6,021 nucleotides of DNA from Candidatus Omnitrophota bacterium (lineage in GTDB: Bacteria > Omnitrophota > Koll11 > Gygaellales > Profunditerraquicolaceae), in assembly GCA_026387515.1 (NCBI GenBank), contig JAPLLP010000254.1:1-6021 (forward strand). The letters are read 5' to 3'. The notes beneath the pieces were generated by a model. It was not told where the DNA came from, made no database searches, and saw only the letters and a list, made by a program, of their open reading frames with translations. Position 1 is the stretch's first letter. Each line of letters begins with the position of its first letter. A program made the translations under genes and the position numbers. Of this stretch, positions 1-6,021 are shown piece after piece.

Positions 1-2
1 AG

Positions 3-3000
3 ATTAAGCAAAGAATTGCCCCACAGAGCCCAGCATCAATATGGGAGCAACTGGTGGTTGATAGGGATTTCTGGGATGCGGCTGGTAGTGACGTGCGCAT
101 AAAGGAACTGTTTGGGCATGAATACTCGGAAATGTTCAGGTACCCGGTTGCCTACAAAACTATTACGGATAGGTATCTGCAACAAATGACAGAAGAGGCG
201 ATTGCGCGGTATATCTCTACAGGCCAAACCCAGGCGATAGATGTCGGTATTGTAGGCGCCGGATACGGACAGGAGATAGTATCTTTTGCGGTTATGTGCG
301 AGCGCTTAATTAAGAAAATAATTGCGGGGCGCGGGGTTCCCGGGCAGGCGGTGCAATTACGCATTCATGTGTTAAGCAAGGGAGGGGTAGTTTTTGACAA
401 GGTAAAAAATAACCAAATTACCTATCCCGCCAGCCATATCCAGTCTGCTTTTGTCTCTCAGGATGAGCGTGAATTATATTTTGCCCCTGTGGCAGGAGGG
501 TTTAGGCGCTCAAATCACCTGAACAATTTATTGAGTTTCTATGATGTTGATCTGGCTGATAGCCGTACGTTTGCAAACATCCCCGCGTTGAGCATTTGCC
601 TGCTGCACAATGTCCTGCAATATGTAAAGCCAAACCAAGGCGAGGATCAAGCCATAACTGCGGCATTTGACTATCTCGAAGGGCTCCTTAAAACAAACGG
701 TGTTTTTTCTGTAGCTAATGAGGGCGATCCTTGGGATTCCCGGGTTATAAAAGAATTTGACGCCAGACTCAGAAATCCTGCAAATTATACAGCTTATCTT
801 GCTCACGACGCTGAGATATTCGCTAAAGAGGAAAAGGTTGAATCTACTAATCCTTCTGCTGCGGGCGTACCCGCCGCTGCGCCGGCCTCATGGTCGCGGG
901 CAGAAACCGAGGTTTCCGGAGAGATTAGAACGGATGCCCAGGCAGCGCTCAAGGAGCAAAAGGAAGGCGCGGCAGTTTATTTTGAGGGTAAACCCGAGAC
1001 AAGATTTTCCCTGCAGCCCGAGGAAATTAGGGACCTGCGCAAGCAGCTTCAAGAACAAATTTCCAAGGGGCAGATAACTGCTGATATTCCCGGACTTGGG
1101 CAGGTAACTTTTAACTTGCATAGTAAAACCATAAACGGCAAGACCGCGCAGTTCCTGGTAGCCAATACCCTTTCCCAAGGAGAAATCGGCGCGCACATCC
1201 AGCAGGCCCTGGACCGCCTTGGGCTTGAGGGTTTAGATACCAGTCTGCCCTACCTGATTCTCCCCGCCAATCACATTATCGGCGAAGACGGCCAGGACCA
1301 CTTAGCCGGTGACTGTGTCAAAAACGGCGTCATTTTCCTGCATAAAAACCTGCCTGAAGTAATGAATAAGCTGGCTCCTAACAACCGCCAAGCGCTCTTA
1401 CAGGTGCTTCTGGGGCATGAATTAGAACACGAGATAACAGGCGAAAAGGGCAGTGTTGCGGAAAGAAGATTTTCCCTGCAAGATGCACAGCGCCTTGCAG
1501 AACTCGCGGGAGACGGGGTAGGAGAATTTGTCAATCAGCCATTCCTGATGGAGGAGTTCAGGGATGCATTACGTTACAGGTTAAGCGGGATAAATTTTGA
1601 AAGGACCTTGCCAAAGCCAACAAGCGAAAATGAATTCCTCGCCAAAACCGCCGAAGATACCAAGAAATCCATTGAAGAGATCCGTAAAGACTTGGATGCG
1701 CGGGCAGAAAAATTCCATCTTAAGATGCAAAGAGAATACGGATTTCTGGAAAGGGGGCATTCTCCGCAGATCAGGGCGATCTATCAGCTGTTTGACCGCC
1801 TCGTCCCCGTTTATAACCAATTAGCTCAAAACCAGGGAGGCCCGTCTTTCCGGGGAAAGCTGTTTATTGTTGATACAGCCGACCCCAATGCCTTAGTTTA
1901 TGCAGGGCACGACGATGTTTACCTCAATATGGGTTTACTGCGTGAGGCTGCGCGTTATTTCAAAGAGGATTTTTCCGAAGGGATTATCGCTGCAATATTG
2001 TTCCATGAGTTAGCGCACATCCTCCAAGGAAGCAGTTATGAAGGCCTTTCTTTTGCTAAGTGGCAGGAAGACGGGCTCAAGATACAGGAGGTGCTCACCC
2101 TTAAGCGTAACGCAGAATACGATGCTGACAAAAAGGCATGCGCCCTGCTTTCTCTGGCCGGTTATTCAGCCAGGCATTTGCCCGCCGTTCTCAAGTTTGC
2201 CATTGCCATTACTCCCTCAAGCACAACAGAGGTAACCGTAGAAGATCACCCCCATCCTAAACAGAGGTTGGCGCATATCAACCTGCATTTAACCAGCGAA
2301 TATACTGTTACGCGCAACTGGGATAAAGATTCCCCTGGGCTTGGCTACGAGGAATATGTGAAGTTGAAAACAGACCATATCACTGATTTTTCTCAACGTC
2401 CCGCTACTTTGCAACAGATTACGGCGGAATTAGAGCGCACAACCGATGTAAAACAGGTATTAGAGCTGGCCCGCCTTACCCGCGAGCGTTACATACACGC
2501 TACAGTGCGTCAGGCAGCGGATTCTAACCGCGGCAGGTCTTTGTTTGCCAAAAATGTTTTTGCGGAAAATATTCTTGATGTTGCGGACGCCATTATTAGC
2601 AGCCACCTGGGGGCAAACTTTCTAGAAACTCCTTGGTGTCAGCAGCAGGTCGCAAGATTTCTTAAAGATGAAGAGCTTAAAGAATTTTCAAACTCGCCGC
2701 CCAGCCAGATCGGGGAATATATCTTAGAGACAGTGGGGCAAGAGGAGTTTGCGCGTATAAGCGGCCTGGAAGAGATAGCGAATCAAGACCTTTTGCCTGA
2801 ACAAGCGGAAATAGAAAAGACCTTCCGCAAGAAAATACTGATGCGGATGCGGCTTGTGCATAACGCAGCCATATCAGTAGAGGCAAAGGCAAAAGCCATG
2901 CGCGATATACAGCGCCTTTACGGATATTACCAAAGCCACGCGTCAGAGATCGAGGAAAATAGTTTTATTCATTCTGAAGAGGTATCGCCGCAGGAGACGC

Positions 3001-6000
3001 AAAGGATTGCCCTTGCCTATCAAGCAGGAGATGCTCAGGTGCTCAAGGCACTGCAGCGCATAGCTTTTTCGGTCTACCGCCATTTCGGAAAATCCACCCT
3101 CGATACCACTATTCCCCTTGCCTCGGGGAAATTGCAGTTGCAACAAGGGCCCCGGCTTCCGGATATAGATATGGGAACAGCTATTTTGGAGAAAGAAGAC
3201 GCGGGGCTATACCGTAAGAATCTACAGTTGCGGCCGGTGAAGAGTCCGGCAGAGAGAAAACGCGCCTATGATATTGCTCGGTGTTCTTGGGCGAATTCCT
3301 TAAAAAACGGAATTCGCTGGAATGGTAATTCGGGGACACATAGAGAACTTTTGTTATTAGAGGATATGCCGGTTGAGCTTTGGGGGAACCTTACCCAAAG
3401 AATGCTTGTTGTGCTGCCAGATATACCAATAGATGCAGCGCTGGAGAATTACGATGAAGTAAACCGGGCAGTAAAAGAACTTATTGCTAACTATTTTTAT
3501 TCCGGAAGGCAGATGCGGAAGCAGACCCAGCAGCGTAATATCCCATTGCCTGCTATACAACAATATATTGTGGATAGCCTTTTACCAGAGGCAGAAGATG
3601 TCCGCTCTCCCATTTATGAACGAGAAAATGGCTTGGACCAATTGCCGGTACTCAGAGTTTCTATTTACGATTTTATTAATGACAGAAATACGATGAGTAT
3701 CCCGGCCATGAAAAAATATCATGAGATCGAAGATGCTCCATATGTGCCTGCCAGGGAGTTGGCGGATATATTTTCCGCAAGGAAATCATCCCCAAGCGAT
3801 TTAGCCATTGGCTTTGCGGAATCGCTTAAAAGCTATTCGCGGCCTTTTAAGAAAAGTATCCTTAGTAAGTTTGTTACTGATATAAGCCACAACTCTTATT
3901 ATTTCATCCCCGGTAGAGTGTTCTTTGACATTTTTGTCCAAGAAGTGGGCTTTGCGGATGCCTATGAGCTTATGATGCAGTACCTGGGGAACTTTGACGG
4001 CATTCCCAAGGAAGTTAACGATGAAGAGTCCACAAAAAAGCACATTGCATTCTTGGAATGGTTCTTCAGTAAACACGATCCGAGATCATCAATGATCCCC
4101 ACAGCAATTGGTTATCAGTATATCACTGCCCAATGCCGGCTCATGGATTTACAAGGGCAGGTGCCAAATCCGGATATTTTATTCAGGCACCTTGAGTATT
4201 TAAGCCGGGTAAGCCCGTTGCATATAAAAACCGTGGGTGAATTTGAGCAAACGCAAGACAGGGAAGATTTTATCCTTGGTATTGTTAAGAGAGATACCCC
4301 TGATAGGCAGTTGAGGGAGGATGAGTTGCCCATTGGGCTTTTGGGAAAGCCGGCTAGCAAAACCGAGCAGATTTATTGCCGGCAACTTATGGGATTATCT
4401 TTAACCCAGCTGCAGGTTCTTGCCCGCAACCAGAACCAGCTCTTTGAGCAGGCCAGCAATTCGCCGCGGGAGAAAAAAGGCAGGGCCAGGGTAGATCTGG
4501 GGAGCATGCCGTTTCTGAATATCCTCAACGCTGTCATTACATACCGGATAATGGAAACCTTAAATCCTGAAACGCCGCGCCTGACGCCGGATAAGTTTGA
4601 TACTATTTGTTCGGGAAGCATCACAACATTCGAAAGAAGAAAAAACAGCTGGTCAGAGGAAGTGACTAAAGAAAAACATTTTGTCTGGACAGTTATTTCT
4701 TATCAACAACTCGGGCAGAAAGCAAGGGTACTCATAAATGGTTTCGAAAGGATAAAACAATTTCTTAGGTTATTATCCGCTGGTTTCTGCCCCTGGAATA
4801 ATTATTACAGCTCCGGTTTTGGCAGAGATTATTCAATACGATACGATGAGAATATAACCGATACTTTCTTGGCAATAATCAGCCAAGGGTTTGACCTAAA
4901 AGAGCTTTTCCCTATCTTTGCTCCGCTGATGGGCGAGATTCAGATCCCCAGGCCAAGGGCCGAGGCCTTAAAGGCAGAACCAACAAGAAGAAGTTATCTT
5001 GAGGCCTTTGGCAGGAGGGTTGAGTTTTTTGGCAAGAAGGCAGACTCTTTCTGTGCCTTTGCTAAAGAGACAGGGTTGTTTAGCGACATCCGCGCGCGGC
5101 TTTTTTCTCCTGAAGCAATCCAGGCCCAGAAACAAGCGGTTGTTTCGCTCCTTTCCCTGCACACCCTCTATCGCGATGCCTTTATTGACTTTATGGAACG
5201 CGAGCTCTTCCCGGAAATCCATAAGCATTCCAATGTCCAATATGACTTTTTGGATGCAGAACACCTTGCCTGGTCACTACGCAGAAGCGTACTTGAGATC
5301 CCTCTTGAATGGGAGAATCTGCAGGGTTTTGACTGGCAGAAAATACCCGGGGAAAGGCAGAAACAGCTCATTGAATTTTACCGCGCTTTTATCCCGCTTA
5401 TTGCCGACCCTCAGCGCAAAGCCCGTTTTGGCGCTACTGCCATGTCCTTGTGGCGCGCACACAGCGGACAGGTATCTTTTCAGGAAGAGCTGGACGCAAT
5501 CCTTGCTTTCTTCCCGGAGGCCTCAGGGACAAGAGACGAGCAGTTAGATATCCTGTTTAGCCGCCATGAGCTTCCCAGCGCAGCGGTTCCTCCCGAACTT
5601 ATGCGTACAGCCCAAAGATTATACTCTGTTTTGCAAAATCTGAAATACGACGCAGAACTAACCAATACTAATGCCCTGATGCAGGCAATAGAAGGGGCCT
5701 TTGCCAGCGCCTCGCGCCAGGACCGCCGGGACCTTATCCTCTGGCTGCTGAATAAAGAAAAATACCCCGTACCTCGGCCGCTTGCCGCAATCGATAAACA
5801 ATATAACGTGGATTTCAATGCCCTGCCTGACCATAGCCGCTTTATGCCCGCTGCTATTCGCAGGGAGATACTGAATAATCTTCTCACCGGCGAAAACGGT
5901 ATTCTCAATGTGAGGACTGAAGCTGATCGCGCGTTACGCAAGGAGTTTGCCTCCGCGCTTTTTGAACATTATTTCCCCTTAGAAGAAAACAAACCGCAAG

Positions 6001-6020
6001 ATACAGGGCTGACCAATGAA
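3..6020 (+). CDS. Giant multidomain protein, internal fragment (CheR-like methyltransferase, HELEH module, M48 peptidase)
   Basis: A single frame runs through the window for 2006 codons with no stop and no frameshift; both gene ends lie outside, so no start codon, ribosome binding site or terminator can be assigned. The recognisable order is a CheR-like methyltransferase fold (residues about 30-265), an Ala/Pro linker, a module with HELEH (H472-H476), a coiled-coil-like helix, an M48 peptidase domain (about 586-765), and about 1240 mostly helical residues of unknown family. No hydrophobic stretch long enough to span a membrane is seen, and cysteine is rare (about 11 residues), so the fragment should be soluble. 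Three family motifs occur in the expected order in this frame, which supports real coding rather than a chance open frame. Giant genes of this kind are known from Omnitrophota; that placement is inferred. The function of the whole protein is unknown. Confidence 0.95.
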   Translation, partial: MKQRIAPQSPASIWEQLVVDRDFWDAAGSDVRIKELFGHEYSEMFRYPVAYKTITDRYLQQMTEEAIARYISTGQTQAIDVGIVGAGYGQEIVSFAVMCERLIKKIIAGRGVPGQAVQLRIHVLSKGGVVFDKVKNNQITYPASHIQSAFVSQDERELYFAPVAGGFRRSNHLNNLLSFYDVDLADSRTFANIPALSICLLHNVLQYVKPNQGEDQAITAAFDYLEGLLKTNGVFSVANEGDPWDSRVIKEFDARLRNPANYTAYLAHDAEIFAKEEKVESTNPSAAGVPAAAPASWSRAETEVSGEIRTDAQAALKEQKEGAAVYFEGKPETRFSLQPEEIRDLRKQLQEQISKGQITADIPGLGQVTFNLHSKTINGKTAQFLVANTLSQGEIGAHIQQALDRLGLEGLDTSLPYLILPANHIIGEDGQDHLAGDCVKNGVIFLHKNLPEVMNKLAPNNRQALLQVLLGHELEHEITGEKGSVAERRFSLQDAQRLAELAGDGVGEFVNQPFLMEEFRDALRYRLSGINFERTLPKPTSENEFLAKTAEDTKKSIEEIRKDLDARAEKFHLKMQREYGFLERGHSPQIRAIYQLFDRLVPVYNQLAQNQGGPSFRGKLFIVDTADPNALVYAGHDDVYLNMGLLREAARYFKEDFSEGIIAAILFHELAHILQGSSYEGLSFAKWQEDGLKIQEVLTLKRNAEYDADKKACALLSLAGYSARHLPAVLKFAIAITPSSTTEVTVEDHPHPKQRLAHINLHLTSEYTVTRNWDKDSPGLGYEEYVKLKTDHITDFSQRPATLQQITAELERTTDVKQVLELARLTRERYIHATVRQAADSNRGRSLFAKNVFAENILDVADAIISSHLGANFLETPWCQQQVARFLKDEELKEFSNSPPSQIGEYILETVGQEEFARISGLEEIANQDLLPEQAEIEKTFRKKILMRMRLVHNAAISVEAKAKAMRDIQRLYGYYQSHASEIEENSFIHSEEVSPQETQRIALAYQAGDAQVLKALQRIAFSVYRHFGKSTLDTTIPLASGKLQLQQGPRLPDIDMGTAILEKEDAGLYRKNLQLRPVKSPAERKRAYDIARCSWANSLKNGIRWNGNSGTHRELLLLEDMPVELWGNLTQRMLVVLPDIPIDAALENYDEVNRAVKELIANYFYSGRQMRKQTQQRNIPLPAIQQYIVDSLLPEAEDVRSPIYERENGLDQLPVLRVSIYDFINDRNTMSIPAMKKYHEIEDAPYVPARELADIFSARKSSPSDLAIGFAESLKSYSRPFKKSILSKFVTDISHNSYYFIPGRVFFDIFVQEVGFADAYELMMQYLGNFDGIPKEVNDEESTKKHIAFLEWFFSKHDPRSSMIPTAIGYQYITAQCRLMDLQGQVPNPDILFRHLEYLSRVSPLHIKTVGEFEQTQDREDFILGIVKRDTPDRQLREDELPIGLLGKPASKTEQIYCRQLMGLSLTQLQVLARNQNQLFEQASNSPREKKGRARVDLGSMPFLNILNAVITYRIMETLNPETPRLTPDKFDTICSGSITTFERRKNSWSEEVTKEKHFVWTVISYQQLGQKARVLINGFERIKQFLRLLSAGFCPWNNYYSSGFGRDYSIRYDENITDTFLAIISQGFDLKELFPIFAPLMGEIQIPRPRAEALKAEPTRRSYLEAFGRRVEFFGKKADSFCAFAKETGLFSDIRARLFSPEAIQAQKQAVVSLLSLHTLYRDAFIDFMERELFPEIHKHSNVQYDFLDAEHLAWSLRRSVLEIPLEWENLQGFDWQKIPGERQKQLIEFYRAFIPLIADPQRKARFGATAMSLWRAHSGQVSFQEELDAILAFFPEASGTRDEQLDILFSRHELPSAAVPPELMRTAQRLYSVLQNLKYDAELTNTNALMQAIEGAFASASRQDRRDLILWLLNKEKYPVPRPLAAIDKQYNVDFNALPDHSRFMPAAIRREILNNLLTGENGILNVRTEADRALRKEFASALFEHYFPLEENKPQDTGLTNE
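90..800 (+). other. Domain: CheR-like SAM-dependent methyltransferase, possibly degenerate
   Basis: CheR enzymes transfer methyl groups from S-adenosylmethionine to glutamates of chemoreceptors. Residues about 30-265 follow the CheR order. MFRYP (F45, R46) matches the FFR segment. GAGYGQEIVSFAVM (residues 85-98) matches the SAM loop GCSTGEEPYSIAML, keeping G85, G89, E91, S94 and A96. HNVLQY (202-207) matches RNVxIYF, keeping N203. LLKTNGVFSVANEG matches the late strand around LKPGGLLFxGxSE. The acidic residue expected after the second strand (SDID in enteric CheR) is not seen: the aligned stretch reads IHVLSKGG. The C-terminal GxSE is changed to ANEG. Catalysis is therefore doubtful, and the domain may be a weak, altered or non-enzymatic relative. 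No chemotaxis gene is visible nearby, so a role in chemotaxis is not implied. The assignment rests on motif order read by eye. Confidence 0.62.
801..1001 (+). other. Interdomain linker with Ala/Pro-rich stretch
   Basis: Residues about 267-333 separate the methyltransferase-like fold from the HELEH module. Residues 282-297 hold an Ala/Pro/Gly/Ser run (PSAAGVPAAAPAS) of the kind that forms flexible, unstructured tethers between folded domains. It is followed by a charged Glu/Lys/Gln-rich stretch and then by the first RFSLQ peptide. The corresponding DNA, at 855-890, is locally GC-rich for the window, as Ala/Pro codons require. The linker has no recognisable function beyond spacing. Confidence 0.6.
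1001..1015 (+). repeat. 15-bp direct repeat, copy 1 (encodes RFSLQ)
   Basis: AAGATTTTCCCTGCA occurs here and again at 1466-1480 with no mismatch, in the same codon phase, encoding R334 to Q338 (RFSLQ). The copies are 465 bases (155 codons) apart. Flanking bases differ, so the identity ends at the short peptide. It marks the boundary between the Ala/Pro linker and the HELEH module. Confidence 0.8.
1002..1562 (+). other. Domain: putative zinc-metallopeptidase-like module with HELEH motif
   Basis: Residues about 334-520 carry GHELEHEITGE. H472, E473 and H476 fit the HExxH signature, in which the two histidines bind zinc and the glutamate activates water. The motif sits at the end of a helix (NNRQALLQVLLGHELEH), as in known zinc peptidases. 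Upstream is a compact stretch of residues 417-447 (LPYLILPANHIIGEDGQDH and following) with H424, C438 and H447, ending in a strand-like GVIFLH before the helix. The third zinc ligand is not evident: G480 is four residues past H476, so the metzincin pattern HExxHxxGxxH/D is not met. E481 and E487 are candidates for a glutamate ligand. No family is assigned. It could be a new or divergent zinc peptidase, or a chance HExxH in a helical protein. Two RFSLQ peptides lie at its start and just after the motif. Confidence 0.45.
1466..1480 (+). repeat. 15-bp direct repeat, copy 2 (encodes RFSLQ)
   Basis: This is the exact second copy of the 15-mer at 1001-1015, in the same phase, encoding R489 to Q493 in the context ERRFSLQDA. 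It begins 13 residues after the last histidine of HELEH (H476). The first copy is preceded by Glu-Thr and the second by Glu-Arg, so the shared peptide is slightly wider than the DNA identity suggests. Whether it is a functional peptide or a relic of duplication is unknown. Confidence 0.8.
1626..1755 (+). other. Charged, coiled-coil-like helix before the M48 domain
   Basis: Residues about 542-584 (ENEFLAKTAEDTKKSIEEIRKDL onward, key positions L546, I558, I561 and L565) are very rich in Lys, Glu, Asp and Arg with hydrophobic residues spaced at three to four. This is the pattern of a long amphipathic helix or short coiled coil. It connects the HELEH module to the M48 peptidase domain and may act as a rigid spacer or a dimer contact. 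There is no sequence-specific family assignment. Confidence 0.5.
1758..2297 (+). other. Domain: M48-family zinc metallopeptidase
   Basis: M48 peptidases (the HtpX, Ste24, BepA and Oma1 group) cleave proteins with a zinc bound by two His and one Glu. Every hallmark is present in order: a strand plus NA and GxxVYxxxGLL (N629, A630, G635, V639, Y640, G644, L646); FHELAH with H668, E669 and H672; ExxADxxA with third ligand E705, then A708, D709 and A712; AGY just after; and HPxxxxR with H749, P750 and R755. Catalytic and zinc-binding residues are intact, so activity is plausible. Unlike HtpX and Ste24 it has no membrane segments, which makes it closer in layout to soluble periplasmic M48 proteins such as BepA and LoiP. 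Here it is embedded in a giant chain rather than being a stand-alone protein of 250-500 residues. Its substrate, and whether it cleaves its own chain, are unknown. Confidence 0.88.
2298..3158 (+). other. Helical, charged region after the M48 domain, unknown family
   Basis: Residues about 766-1052 follow the peptidase without a clear linker. They are rich in Glu, Gln, Arg, Ala and Leu with helix-like spacing (for example QQITAELERTTDVKQVLELA and EKTFRKKILMRMRLVHNAA), and the composition suggests a bundle of amphipathic helices. M48 proteins such as BepA carry a helical TPR domain after the peptidase, so a helical substrate-holding or regulatory role is possible, but no TPR consensus (W, G, Y, A, F and P positions) was convincingly found. 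There is no membrane segment and no recognised catalytic motif. Confidence 0.45.
3159..4928 (+). other. Long unassigned protein region, soluble, no recognised family
   Basis: Residues about 1053-1642 show no motif I recognise. The region is richer in aromatic residues than the parts before it (clusters such as SHNSYYFIPGRVFFDIFVQ and CPWNNYYSSGFGRDYS), mixed with polar, probably helical stretches, so it looks like folded globular domains rather than low-complexity linker. A possible domain break is the Arg/Lys-rich turn around residues 1483-1494 (SPREKKGRAR). There are no long hydrophobic segments and no paired-cysteine pattern. Divergence from known families or a lineage-restricted domain would both fit. 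The coding frame is continuous throughout. Confidence 0.4.
3291..3317. repeat. Perfect 9-bp inverted repeat inside the gene
   Basis: GCGAATTCC at 3291-3299 and GGAATTCGC at 3309-3317 are perfect reverse complements around a 9-base A-rich loop, so the transcript could fold a 9-bp hairpin here. It lies within coding sequence (ANSLKNGIR) and has no T-tract after it, so it is not a terminator. Each arm contains a GAATTC palindrome, which makes the inverted match easier to get by chance. Confidence 0.6.
4929..6020 (+). other. C-terminal visible region, helical, unknown family; continues beyond window
   Basis: Residues about 1643-2006 begin with a Pro/Arg-containing hinge (EIQIPRPRAEALKAEPTRR) and then alternate helix-like stretches with short Pro-bearing turns, for example REIHKH-type basic/acidic segments and RQDRRDLILWLLNKEKYPVP. 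The last part (residues about 1935-2006) contains SRFMPAAIRREILNNLLTGE, then an acidic and basic helix, and the chain remains open at the right edge. Regular helix-turn spacing could reflect an alpha-solenoid, but no repeat unit with conserved positions could be defined by eye. No enzyme signature is recognised. Confidence 0.4.
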
Positions 6021-6021
6021 A

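Noticed and set aside
90..800. Reading the CheR-like domain as evidence of a chemotaxis operon
   Set aside because: No other chemotaxis domain or gene is in the window, and the SAM-binding acidic motif appears altered.
757..1077. 106-codon + strand open frame and the overlapping - strand frame at 888-1196
   Set aside because: Both overlap the linker and HELEH module of the giant frame. The + strand product is an Arg/Pro-rich shadow (KRKRLNLLILLLRAYPPLRR), and neither has a credible start context.
1416..1449. Metzincin zinc-binding motif at HELEHEITGEKG
   Set aside because: The glycine is at the wrong spacing (four rather than three after the second histidine) and no His or Asp follows at the expected position.
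5090..5107. CCGCGCGCGG followed by six T residues, resembling a terminator
   Set aside because: The palindrome leaves only a 3-bp stem around a 4-base loop, and it sits in the middle of uninterrupted coding sequence.
4999..5547. 182-codon open frame on the + strand in a different frame
   Set aside because: It lies wholly inside the giant frame and its product is a Ser/Arg/Pro-rich sequence (KSISIPMSNM, SLLSSRRPQG) typical of an out-of-frame reading. No ribosome binding site or family motif supports it.
5480..5941. 153-codon open frame on the - strand
   Set aside because: It is antisense to the giant frame and Ser/Arg/Ala-rich with no motif. It is explained by the codon bias of the + strand gene.

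Overview
The whole window lies inside one protein-coding gene. Reading frame 3 of the + strand has no stop codon from base 3 to base 6020, which gives 2006 consecutive codons, and neither the start nor the end of the gene is present. Residue n of this fragment sits at bases 3n to 3n+2. No intergenic space, RNA gene, mobile element or CRISPR array is visible, and all other open frames are shorter shadows of this one.

The organism is probably an uncultured bacterium with giant genes. The best guess is Omnitrophota (formerly OP3/Omnitrophica), which is known for open reading frames of many kilobases. The guess rests on gene size, near-balanced base composition, mixed third-position codon use and the style of the protein. 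It is an inference, because the window has no phylogenetic marker. Planctomycetota, Elusimicrobiota and Chlamydiota-related lineages are alternatives.

Layout from N to C. (1) Residues about 30-265 form a CheR-like, class I SAM-dependent methyltransferase fold, with the SAM loop kept and the second acidic motif apparently lost. (2) Residues about 266-333 are an Ala/Pro-containing linker. (3) Residues about 334-520 are a module with a zinc-protease-like HELEH motif, bracketed by two copies of the peptide RFSLQ. (4) Residues about 542-584 are a charged, coiled-coil-like helix. (5) Residues about 586-765 are a well-preserved M48-family metallopeptidase domain. (6) Residues about 766-2006 are some 1240 residues that look mostly helical and soluble, in which no family is recognised.

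The parts suggest a very large, multi-domain, non-membrane protein that combines a methyltransferase-like module with two protease-like modules. Its biological role cannot be read from this window. A large processed effector or surface protein, or a scaffold carrying peptidases, are possibilities, not conclusions.
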